NCBI GenBank assembly: GCA_031254635.1
Contig: JAIRUB010000030.1
Location: forward strand, 1-13,747
Reading direction: 5' to 3'
Length of the DNA stretch: 13,747 bases
Source: Prevotellaceae bacterium
GTDB taxonomy: Bacteria > Bacteroidota > Bacteroidia > Bacteroidales > UBA932
Position 1 is the stretch's first letter. The number at the start of each line of letters is the position of its first letter. The notes below the pieces were generated by a model. It was given only the letters and a program-made list of their open reading frames with translations, was not told the origin of the DNA and searched no databases. The translations under genes were made by a program, and so were the position numbers. Of this stretch, positions 7,158 through 13,249 are shown one piece after another.

Positions 7158-7745
7158 CTAAAAAGCTATCGTTATTCCAAAGAGCAGGGTGGAAGTGTTT
7201 AAGTTTAGTCCAAAAATGCTTTGATCTCCGGGGAGGTCCCAAAAACCAAGGTCGCCGAAAGTAGCATGGATGGCAAAACTATCGCTTAAATTGTAGGAAA
7301 CGCCGGGCCTGATGCCTGCATAAAACATATTACTTGCTTTTGATGCATTTTCATGTTTAGATGACAGAAAGCTAACACCGGCCTGCAAGTATAAACCGAA
7401 ACGTTCTGCTTTTATCGGATAAAAGCGGGCATAAGGGCTAACTCCCCAAATAGTTGTACCGGTACTGTTGTCGCCAACCTTATCAGATTTGTAGTTAAAG
7501 CCTGCGCCCAAACCAACAGCAAACCTTTCGGTGATAAAATAACCAAACTCGGGAGCAATACCGAAAAGGATACTGCTATGGTTGTCATCTGTTTTTTGAT
7601 AGATAACACCGGTACCAAGCCCAGTAGATTCCATTCCGCCGACACCTATTTGAACGCCGCTAAGTCCCAAATAAAACTTTTTCTCCTGCGCAAAAGCGCT
7701 TCCTGCCACAACAAAGGCAAGTACAATAGTTAAAATTTTTTTCAT
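7158..7745 (-). CDS. small outer-membrane beta-barrel protein (OMP_b-brl / porin-family type)
   Basis: The 195-residue protein has a clear Sec signal peptide (MKKILTIVLAFVVAGSAFA, cleavage before Gln20). The rest consists of alternating hydrophobic and polar strands rich in Gly, Tyr and Phe: YLGLSGVQIGVGG, FGIAPEFGYFITERFAVGLG, YARFYPIKAERFGLYLQAGV, and IRPGVSYNLSDSFAIHATFG. It ends in a terminal Phe (LLFGITIAF) suited to BAM-mediated insertion. This is the layout of an 8-stranded barrel of the OmpW/OmpX-like OMP_b-brl group. Such proteins are common in Bacteroidota and mostly of unknown specific role; no ligand or function can be stated. It has its own promoter (TATCTTTG read on - at 7794-7787) and a strong terminator, so it is probably a single-gene transcript, although hutI lies 78 bp upstream on the same strand. 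Confidence 0.8.
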   Translation of the reverse strand: MKKILTIVLAFVVAGSAFAQEKKFYLGLSGVQIGVGGMESTGLGTGVIYQKTDDNHSSILFGIAPEFGYFITERFAVGLGAGFNYKSDKVGDNSTGTTIWGVSPYARFYPIKAERFGLYLQAGVSFLSSKHENASKASNMFYAGIRPGVSYNLSDSFAIHATFGDLGFWDLPGDQSIFGLNLNTSTLLFGITIAF

Positions 7746-7786
7746 ACTTTTTAATTTTTAAGAAACTGTTTAAATTTTTATCGCCG

Positions 7787-7817
7787 CAAAGATAATATGA
7801 CGACTCGAAATATACAA
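7787..7817 (-). promoter_or_regulatory. promoter of the beta-barrel gene
   Basis: Read on the - strand, TTG (7817-7815) is followed after 20 bases by TATCTTTG (7794-7787), close to the Bacteroidota TTTG-N19-TAnnTTTG consensus. The start codon is at 7745, giving a leader of roughly 35 bases. Confidence 0.6.
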
Positions 7818-7823
7818 TTTGTT

Positions 7824-9074
7824 TTATACTATTTCATCAAATATTAATATTCCCTTTAATATTATTTTACCGATTAAAGGCGTGGTAAAGGCGTAGGGCA
7901 TAAATGCACAAGTAGGAATGGGCTTAGTGATAATTACATTTGCAACTTTTCCGCGGGCAATACTGCCGTGCGTATCGCTAATGTCCATAGCATAAGCGCT
8001 GTTAATGGTGGCGGCATTAATAGCCTCTTCGGGCGTCATTTTCATTTGTATGCAGGCCAATGACAGCATGAATTTCATATCGCCGGCAGGCGAAGAGCCG
8101 GGGTTATAGTTGGAGGCAATGGCCACCGGCAACCCGGCATTAATCATTGTGCGGGCAGGCGGATAAGCCACTGCTAAAAAGAAATTAGAACCGGGCAACA
8201 AGGTGGGCATAGTATCGGAAGCCAATAGGCATTTGATTTCTTCTTCGCCCGTATAATCTAAATGGTCAACCGATATAGCGCCATATTTTACGCCGGCTTG
8301 AATACCGCCGGAACAGGACATTTGGTTAGCATGAACTTTAGGTATTAATCCGTAATGCAGTCCGGCCATTAGGATACGCTCCGTATCTTCAACGGTGAAA
8401 AATCCCTGTTCGCAGAACACATCAATATAGTCGGCCAATTCTTCTGCAGCTATTTGCGGGATCATTTCATTAATAATAAGGTCAACATAGTCGCTTTGCC
8501 GGCCCTTATATTCGGCAGGCACGGCATGCGCCCCTAAGAAGGTAGCTTTGATGGTAAGCGGAGTGTCGGCTTTCAGGCGACGGATTACCCGCAGCATTTT
8601 CAATTCATCGGCGGTATTGAGGCCGTAGCCGCTTTTAATTTCCACAGCTCCCGTGCCGAAACGTATAATTTCATTGATGCGCTCTATCGCTTGAGCATAT
8701 AACTCATCTTCAGAAGCATCGTGCAGTCGTTTAGCCGAATTCAGAATGCCGCCGCCGCGTTTGGCAATTTCTTCATAGCTTAGTCCGCGTATTTTATCTA
8801 TATATTCAATTTCGCGGCTTCCTGCATATACTATATGTGTATGCGAATCGCAGAATGAGGGAAACACCATGCCTCCTCCGGCATCTATAACATCAGTGTT
8901 CGCGCCTACCGCCGGCAGTTGCGCCATTGGGCCAAAATCTTTAATTAATCCATCTTCTATTAGCAGGAAGGCATTATCAATGCAAGCCAATGAATCCATG
9001 TCTGCACCGCAAACTTTGGCGTACAGCGTTTCTTCCACCTGCACCAATTTTTTAATATTTGTGATAATCACCAT
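7824..9074 (-). CDS. hutI: imidazolonepropionase HutI (histidine degradation), with the metal-binding Asp replaced by Asn
   Basis: HutI is a cytoplasmic amidohydrolase that opens imidazolone-5-propionate to N-formimino-L-glutamate, the third step of histidine breakdown. The 416-residue length is normal. Family motifs are present in order: the metal-binding DSHTHIVYAGS (His78, His80), EIKSGYGLN (147-153), ATFLGAHAVPAEY (177-189), DVFCEQGFF, KVHANQM (His248), SVDHLDY (His271) and LLPGSNFFLA. The last metal-site motif, normally SDxNPGS, reads S-N-Y-N-P-G-S: Asn322 (codon 8109-8111) replaces the Asp expected to bind metal and activate water. The rest of the protein looks well conserved, so activity may be lost or reduced. 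No other hut gene is nearby. It lies 39 bp after comF with no clear promoter of its own, so a comF-hutI transcript is likely. Confidence 0.9.
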   Translation of the reverse strand: MVIITNIKKLVQVEETLYAKVCGADMDSLACIDNAFLLIEDGLIKDFGPMAQLPAVGANTDVIDAGGGMVFPSFCDSHTHIVYAGSREIEYIDKIRGLSYEEIAKRGGGILNSAKRLHDASEDELYAQAIERINEIIRFGTGAVEIKSGYGLNTADELKMLRVIRRLKADTPLTIKATFLGAHAVPAEYKGRQSDYVDLIINEMIPQIAAEELADYIDVFCEQGFFTVEDTERILMAGLHYGLIPKVHANQMSCSGGIQAGVKYGAISVDHLDYTGEEEIKCLLASDTMPTLLPGSNFFLAVAYPPARTMINAGLPVAIASNYNPGSSPAGDMKFMLSLACIQMKMTPEEAINAATINSAYAMDISDTHGSIARGKVANVIITKPIPTCAFMPYAFTTPLIGKIILKGILIFDEIV

Positions 9075-9113
9075 ATATTTAAATTACGAATAAAAAAAAA
9101 TTTAACTTTATAA

Positions 9114-9809
9114 CTACTTCACGCAGGCTAATGCTGCTACGCTTACTTTGCAGCCCTCGATATTAACCAAATGTTGTGCGCAGGCTTCAATGGTAGCGCC
9201 GGTGGTAATCACATCGTCAACCAACAGTACATGTTTGCCCTGCACGGCGTTTGGCCGTTTAACCGCAAATACATCAGCCACATTTTGCCAGCGTGCTAAG
9301 CGGGTTTTGCGGGTTTGGGTAGCGGTAAATTGTCCGCGGACAACCGACTGTGTGTCTAATTTCCAACCTGTAGCTTCGGCAATGCCAATGGCTATTTGCT
9401 CGCTTTGATTATAACCTCGCTGACGTTGTCGTTTCGGATGTAAGGGTACAGGAATAATAGTGTCGATTGTTTGGTATAAGGCCGCCGATTTTAATTCTAA
9501 GCCTAAGCGGCGGCCGAGTTCTATTCCTACATTTATTTTACCCTTATACTTTAATTTGTGTAAAAGATGCCTATAGCGGCTTCCCTTGTTAAAGAAAAAC
9601 AAGGCGCACACATGCTCCAGCTTTACTTTTCCCCAAAATAGTTGTTCCATATTATTCCCCGCCTCGTTCCAATAGCCGGTGCGCGGTAGGTGGTAAAGGC
9701 AGTTGAGGCACAACACCTGTTCACGATGGTGCAAGGCTGCTCCGCAGGCCTCGCATTGGCGCGGATAGATTAGCGCAATGAATTGCAGTATGGGGTGCTT
9801 TAAAAACAT
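9114..9809 (-). CDS. comF: ComF family protein (phosphoribosyltransferase-like)
   Basis: The 231-residue protein has the standard ComF layout. An N-terminal zinc ribbon (Cys19, Cys22, Cys34, Cys37; CEACG and CLNC) is followed by HLLHKLKYKGK and IDTIIPVPLHPKRQRQRGYN. The PRPP-binding loop VLLVDDVITTGAT lies at about residues 194-206. ComF is needed for uptake of transforming DNA across the inner membrane in several competent bacteria, but it is also found in species not known to be competent, where its role is unclear. No other competence gene is in the window. The start codon at 9809 lies only 5 bases after a -7 promoter box, and no alternative Met exists before the zinc ribbon, so the mRNA may be leaderless. 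Confidence 0.9.
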   Translation of the reverse strand: MFLKHPILQFIALIYPRQCEACGAALHHREQVLCLNCLYHLPRTGYWNEAGNNMEQLFWGKVKLEHVCALFFFNKGSRYRHLLHKLKYKGKINVGIELGRRLGLELKSAALYQTIDTIIPVPLHPKRQRQRGYNQSEQIAIGIAEATGWKLDTQSVVRGQFTATQTRKTRLARWQNVADVFAVKRPNAVQGKHVLLVDDVITTGATIEACAQHLVNIEGCKVSVAALACVK

Positions 9810-9814
9810 GAGTA

Positions 9815-9870
9815 CAAAGATAGTTAAAAGTTTGTAAAGTTAAAAGTTTATAAAGTTTTAACTATCTTTG
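9815..9870. promoter_or_regulatory. mirror-image divergent promoter region of comF and yhbP
   Basis: CAAAGATAGTTAAAA (9815-9829) and TTTTAACTATCTTTG (9856-9870) are a perfect 15-bp inverted repeat. Each outer end is a -7 box, TATCTTTG, facing outward: one toward comF on the - strand, the other toward yhbP on the + strand. The 26 bases between the arms belong mostly to a 16-bp tandem duplication (9824-9839 and 9840-9855, one mismatch). A clear -33 TTTG at the usual 19-base distance is missing on both sides. Confidence 0.6.
9824..9855. repeat. 16-bp tandem direct repeat inside the divergent promoter
   Basis: TTAAAAGTTTGTAAAG (9824-9839) is followed immediately by TTAAAAGTTTATAAAG (9840-9855), with one mismatch in 16. 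The repeat places the two promoter boxes apart; a change in copy number would move both promoters relative to any -33 contacts. Confidence 0.75.
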
Positions 9871-9874
9871 CAGC

Positions 9875-10300
9875 ATGCAACAGCCTGAACAACGTATTGC
9901 GGATTTTTTACGGAAGCATCATGTACTTACATTAGCTACTTGTACAGAAGGCATCCCCTGGTGCGCATCGGTATTTTATGTTTATATGCCGGCTGAAAAT
10001 TTATTAATTTTTACCTCTGAATACCCTACCCGTCACATACAGGAAGCTGCGCAAAACGATAAGATAGCCGGAACGGTAGCTTTGGAAACAAAACAAGTGG
10101 GACTTGTACGCGGAGTACAGTTTCAAGGTCGGATATTTGAACCGACAGATGATTTGCGGCAAAAAGCAAAACGCGCCTTTTTAGCAAGTTTCCCTTATGC
10201 GATTTTAAAACTAGCTCCCTTTTGGGCGATTGAACTTTATGTTATAAAATTTACAGATAACCGTTTAGGCTTCGGTAAAAAATTACATTGGACTATTTAG
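9875..10300 (+). CDS. yhbP: YhbP/UPF0306 family protein (pyridoxamine-phosphate-oxidase-like, split-barrel flavin-binding fold)
   Basis: The 141-residue protein matches the YhbP family over its full length: the N-terminal helix with HHVLTLAT, PWCASVFYVY, TSEYPTRHIQEA, AGTVALETKQVGLVRGVQFQ, a FPYA segment, and the family C-terminus IKFTDNRLGFGKKLHW. The fold is the FMN-binding split barrel of the pyridoxamine-phosphate-oxidase clan, but the biochemical role is unknown and neither flavin binding nor substrate can be read here. The start at 9875 fits the family N-terminus and lies only 4 bases past a -7 promoter box, implying an almost leaderless mRNA. Its 3' end overlaps the lrp-like gene tail-to-tail by 8 bp. 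Confidence 0.88.
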   Translation: MQQPEQRIADFLRKHHVLTLATCTEGIPWCASVFYVYMPAENLLIFTSEYPTRHIQEAAQNDKIAGTVALETKQVGLVRGVQFQGRIFEPTDDLRQKAKRAFLASFPYAILKLAPFWAIELYVIKFTDNRLGFGKKLHWTI

Positions 10301-10781
10301 CTTTTTTTGCCACCTTCCTGTCCTTTACCCAAACTTGGCGCTCAAAGGCCTGATCGAGTGAAATCAACGATTCTGTTTTTTGAACATTAGGAATATGTTG
10401 AATGGTATTTACCAAAATATCCATCAAATGTTCATGGTTACGACAATATATTTTCAACAATAATTCGTAAGAACCTGTCACAAAATGGCATTCTACCACT
10501 TCAGGAATGAGCTTCAAGACTTCTACCGTATCTGAATATTTATCACATTCGTTAATATGTACGCCAACAAAAGCACACACATCCAAACCAAGGTTTTTTG
10601 GTTTTACTAAAAGGCGGGAGCCAGTAATAATGCCGGCTTCTTCCATCTTTTTTACACGTTGATGAACGGCTGCGCCGGAAATGCCGCATTCTCTAGCTAT
10701 TTCCAAAAAGGGCATACGGGCGTTTTTGATTAAAAACCCAAGAATGATTCTGTCTAAACTATCAATGTTATACTGTGCCAT
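10293..10781 (-). CDS. Lrp/AsnC family transcriptional regulator
   Basis: The 162-residue protein has the usual size and two-domain layout. Residues about 3-60 are the DNA-binding winged helix-turn-helix (LDRIILGFLIKNARMPFLEI, then ISGAAVHQRVKKMEEAGII). Residues about 66-150 are the RAM ligand-binding and oligomerisation domain, with the VTGSYELLLKIYC segment where effector amino acids usually bind. Lrp/AsnC proteins act as dimers or octamers and usually control amino-acid metabolism and their own gene. The promoter box lies at 10810-10817 and the leader is about 25 bases. The target genes cannot be told from sequence. HutI is a nearby amino-acid catabolic gene, but nothing visible ties the two together. 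Confidence 0.92.
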   Translation of the reverse strand: MAQYNIDSLDRIILGFLIKNARMPFLEIARECGISGAAVHQRVKKMEEAGIITGSRLLVKPKNLGLDVCAFVGVHINECDKYSDTVEVLKLIPEVVECHFVTGSYELLLKIYCRNHEHLMDILVNTIQHIPNVQKTESLISLDQAFERQVWVKDRKVAKKAK

Positions 10782-10809
10782 AATTCAAATTTGTTCTTAA
10801 ATGTGTTTA

Positions 10810-10817
10810 CAAAATTA
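10810..10817 (-). promoter_or_regulatory. -7 promoter box of the Lrp/AsnC gene
   Basis: Read on the - strand the bases are TAATTTTG, matching TAnnTTTG, 28 bases before the start codon at 10781. No clear TTTG at -33 is seen. Confidence 0.45.
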
Positions 10818-10912
10818 AGGGATAATTCTGAAAGAGATGGAACCCATAGTCGAAAATAAAGATTGTCCGTTTCTATATTATTGATTTACAGTATATTAAA
10901 TATTTTACAACA

Positions 10913-10939
10913 AATTTCAACCCTTAATTAGTTGAAATT
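10913..10939. promoter_or_regulatory. 9-bp inverted repeat next to the HU promoter, possible operator
   Basis: AATTTCAAC (10913-10921) and GTTGAAATT (10931-10939) are a perfect inverted repeat with a 9-base spacer. It ends directly before the -33 box at 10942. The position suits a regulator binding site; the protein that might bind is unknown, although the Lrp/AsnC gene is read away from this same region. Confidence 0.4.
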
Positions 10940-10941
10940 CT

Positions 10942-10972
10942 TTTGGATATTGAGAAAATAATTGTACCTTTG
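10942..10972 (+). promoter_or_regulatory. consensus Bacteroidota promoter of the HU operon
   Basis: TTTG (10942-10945), a 19-base spacer, then TACCTTTG (10965-10972) match the housekeeping promoter exactly. The leader before the start codon at 11041 is about 60 bases and AT-rich. Confidence 0.82.
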
Positions 10973-11040
10973 TAGTTCTCTTCCTAAAAGAAGTACACTA
11001 TTTTAAAACGAACTTATTTTTATATTAAAACTTAACAACT

Positions 11041-11328
11041 ATGACAAAAGCAGACATTGTAAATGAAATTGCTAAACAAACCGGCATGGAAAAAGTGGCC
11101 GTACAAAAAATGGTAGAATGCATGATGGATTCTGTCAAAGGTGCTTTAGCTAGTAACAAGAATGTTTACCTCCGTGGTTTTGGTAGCTTTATCGTTAAGA
11201 AGCGTGCTAAAAAGACTGCCCGTAACATTTCGAAAAACACTACTATTGTTATTCCGGAGCACTTCATTCCTGCATTCAAACCCGCTAAGGTTTTCATGAA
11301 TAAAGTAAAAAACAACGTAAAAAAATAA
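11041..11328 (+). CDS. HU/IHF family DNA-binding protein
   Basis: The 95-residue basic protein has the full HU fold: N-terminal helices (MTKADIVNEIAKQTGMEKVAVQKMVECMM), then VYLRGFGSFIVKKRAKKTARN, the DNA-contact arm with TIVIPEHFIPAFKPAK (Pro at its tip), and a C-terminal helix with a lysine-rich tail. HU-type proteins bend and compact DNA as dimers. Bacteroidota often annotate this form as IHF subunit beta; sequence alone does not separate HU from IHF here. It is the first gene after a consensus promoter and is followed three bases later by the small COX24-type gene. Confidence 0.93.
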   Translation: MTKADIVNEIAKQTGMEKVAVQKMVECMMDSVKGALASNKNVYLRGFGSFIVKKRAKKTARNISKNTTIVIPEHFIPAFKPAKVFMNKVKNNVKK

Positions 11329-11331
11329 TCT

Positions 11332-11424
11332 ATGCCTAGCGGAAAGAAAAGAAAAAGACACAAAATGGCTACGCACAAACGCAAAAAACGCTTGCGTAAG
11401 AATAGGCACAAGAAGAAAAAGTAG
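11332..11424 (+). CDS. 30-residue Lys/Arg-rich COX24/AURKAIP1-type (mS38-like) protein
   Basis: The ATG at 11332 opens a 30-residue frame closed by TAG (11422-11424). About two thirds of its residues are Lys, Arg or His, and it carries the signature KKRKRHKMATHKRKKRLRKN. This matches the short AURKAIP1/COX24-domain proteins of Bacteroidota, related to the C-terminal tail of the mitochondrial small-subunit ribosomal protein mS38. A ribosome-associated role is therefore likely but inferred. It starts three bases after the HU stop, a spacing that suggests translational coupling and one transcript. It is too short for common gene finders and is easily missed. Confidence 0.8.
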   Translation: MPSGKKRKRHKMATHKRKKRLRKNRHKKKK

Positions 11425-11450
11425 CTTTTTTGGAGTAGCGTAAATTTAAT

Positions 11451-11495
11451 ACTAAACCTGAAGAATCGTTATGAATCTTTGGGTTTAGTTTGTTT
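11451..11495 (+). promoter_or_regulatory. long hairpin in the leader before rng
   Basis: ACTAAACC (11451-11458) pairs perfectly with GGTTTAGT (11482-11489). An inner imperfect stem pairs AAGAATC (11461-11467) with GAATCTT (11473-11479). The short tail TTGTTT follows. It lies in the 83-bp gap between the COX24-type gene and rng. It could be a leaky terminator or an RNA element controlling rng; RNase E mRNA in Escherichia coli is known to be autoregulated through its leader. Confidence 0.5.
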
Positions 11496-11507
11496 CTGAG
11501 TGTATAG

Positions 11508-13070
11508 ATGGAAAAAGAATTAGACTTAGTAATAGACGTTTCGTCGAGCGAAATAACTGTAGCGCTGTTAGAAGATAAGGTGTTAGTCGAACTAAGCACC
11601 GACTACAGCACCTCTCCTTATTCTGTAGGTGATATTTTTTTGGGTAAAGTTACCCGTATTATGCCGGCGCTAAATTCTGCCTTCGTTGATATCAGCGACG
11701 ACAAGGATGCTTTTGTACAATACCTCGATCTTGGTATCAACTTCAGAACACAAAACCAACTTGTTCAACAATTGGTAGCCGGCAAGGTAAGTAAAGAAGC
11801 CTTTACTACTGCACCCAAGGCCAATTTTTTGGGAAAAGAGGGGCAAATAAGCGATGTGCTTTACCCCGGACAGGAAATATTGGTGCAAATTGTTAAAGAA
11901 CCGATTTCTACTAAAGGCGCTCGTATAACCTGCGAAATTTCTATCGCCGGCCGCAATATTGTGTTAATCCCCTTTGCCAATAAAGTACATATCTCACAAA
12001 AAATCACCTCCCACAATGAGCGGAAACGCCTTGAGCGTTTGATGACCAGTATTCTGCCTAAAAATTATGGTGTGGTGGTGCGCACAATTGCCGAAGGGAA
12101 GAAAACAGCTACCTTAGCTCCCGAATTGGAAGCATTGGTGAAACGTTGGGAAACCTGTTGCGACAAGATGTGTAAAACCGAAGCGCCGCAACTGTTGGTG
12201 AGAGAACTTAACCGCACCTCAACCATTTTGCGCGACTTGCTGAGCGTGTCGTTCAATTCTATTAATGTGAACGACGAAACGGTTTTTCGGGAACTGCAGG
12301 AATATGTTTCCGGTATAGCGCCCGAACAGGAAAAAATCGTTAAACTGTATAACGGAAATACGCCGATTTTTGACTATTTTAATGTGTCGAAACAAATACG
12401 TTCTGCCTTCGGCAGATTAGTGCCGCTTAAACAAGGCGCATACTTGATAGTGGAACACACCGAAGCGCTTCACGTTATTGATGTGAACAGCGGCATTAGG
12501 CTGAAGAGCGCTAAGGATCAGGAGCAGCATGCGCTTAACGTGAATATGGCTGCCGCAGAAGAGATAGCCCGCCAGCTCCGCCTGCGCGATATGGGTGGCA
12601 TCTTGGTAGTCGATTTCATTGACATGGATAAGCCCGAACATCGTCAGCAGTTGTTCGACAAGATGAAAGAACTAATGGAAAACGACAGGGCCAAACATAA
12701 TATCCTTCCCTTATCGAGATTCGGGTTGATGCAGATTACCCGCCAGCGTGTGCGGGCAGTGACAGTTATCAATACGTCCGAAACTTGTCCCTCTTGTCAG
12801 GGCAAGGGAAAAATTGACGCCTCAGCTGTACGCCTTGATGAAACCATTACTGCCCAGTTGGATTATTTTGTCCGACAACGTAAACTTTCGACTGTTATAT
12901 TAAAGGTACATCCTTATATAGCCTCTTACTTTACGAAGGGGTTTATCCCGCTTCGTTGGCGTTTGATGTGGCGCTACCACTGCCGCTTCATCATAAAAAC
13001 CGACATCGGCATGCCTTATTTAGATTTGCAATGGAGCGACAAGGCGGGGAATAAACTGAGTGTGGTATAA
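11508..13070 (+). CDS. rng: ribonuclease G (RNase E/G family endoribonuclease)
   Basis: The 520-residue protein is a compact RNase E/G without the long disordered RNase E tail. Residues 1-35 match the usual N-terminus (LVIDVSSSEITVALLEDKVL). Residues about 38-130 are the S1 RNA-binding domain (YSVGDIFLGKVTRIMPALNS, then FVDISDDKDAF). The catalytic region has Asp325 (HVIDVNSG) and Asp369 (VVDFIDMD), the two magnesium-binding residues of the family. The zinc-link motif CPSCQG (Cys427, Cys430) holds the dimer interface. The C-terminal residues fit RNase G. The enzyme cuts single-stranded AU-rich RNA and helps mature 16S rRNA and degrade mRNA. The HU and COX24-type genes upstream suggest a shared transcript. 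Confidence 0.93.
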   Translation: MEKELDLVIDVSSSEITVALLEDKVLVELSTDYSTSPYSVGDIFLGKVTRIMPALNSAFVDISDDKDAFVQYLDLGINFRTQNQLVQQLVAGKVSKEAFTTAPKANFLGKEGQISDVLYPGQEILVQIVKEPISTKGARITCEISIAGRNIVLIPFANKVHISQKITSHNERKRLERLMTSILPKNYGVVVRTIAEGKKTATLAPELEALVKRWETCCDKMCKTEAPQLLVRELNRTSTILRDLLSVSFNSINVNDETVFRELQEYVSGIAPEQEKIVKLYNGNTPIFDYFNVSKQIRSAFGRLVPLKQGAYLIVEHTEALHVIDVNSGIRLKSAKDQEQHALNVNMAAAEEIARQLRLRDMGGILVVDFIDMDKPEHRQQLFDKMKELMENDRAKHNILPLSRFGLMQITRQRVRAVTVINTSETCPSCQGKGKIDASAVRLDETITAQLDYFVRQRKLSTVILKVHPYIASYFTKGFIPLRWRLMWRYHCRFIIKTDIGMPYLDLQWSDKAGNKLSVV

Positions 13071-13072
13071 TT

Positions 13073-13105
13073 GCAAATGGTTATTTGTTGATTTGCTTAT
13101 TTGGC
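13073..13105 (+). terminator. possible weak terminator after rng
   Basis: GCAAAT (13073-13078) pairs with ATTTGC (13091-13096), with an alternative inner pairing CAAAT-GGTT-ATTTG (13074-13087), followed by TTATTT. It lies 3 bases after the rng stop codon. The stem is short and AT-rich, so the call is tentative. The rest of 13097-13201 holds a small imperfect GATTCC/GGAATT hairpin at 13160-13182 and nothing else recognised. Confidence 0.3.
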
Positions 13106-13208
13106 GTGAAGCTTTAGATGGTTTGTCACTACTTTCCAACAACCCAATGTCATTGCAAGGGAATTATCACTTTGGTGATTCCGTAATTATTAGAAAAAAT
13201 TGGTAGTG

Positions 13209-13249
13209 TTTCAAAACAGCTGAATTAATAATATTTTCCTGTTTTGAAA
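13209..13249. repeat. perfect 11-bp inverted repeat across the IS1 transposase stop codon
   Basis: TTTCAAAACAG (13209-13219) and CTGTTTTGAAA (13239-13249) form a stem with a 19-base loop. It overlaps the terminal repeat of the element and its last codons. It could block read-through into or out of the element. Confidence 0.6.

Noticed and set aside
9824..9855. CRISPR-like or larger tandem array
   Set aside because: Only two 16-bp units without spacers; it is a simple tandem duplication within a promoter. No CRISPR array was seen in the window.
10293..10300. The 8-bp yhbP/lrp tail-to-tail overlap as a special regulatory feature
   Set aside because: Short convergent 3' overlaps are common in bacteria and nothing else marks this one.
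11474..11481. AATCTTTG as a separate promoter box for rng
   Set aside because: It lacks the T of TAnnTTTG, has no -33 partner, and lies within the hairpin at 11451-11489.
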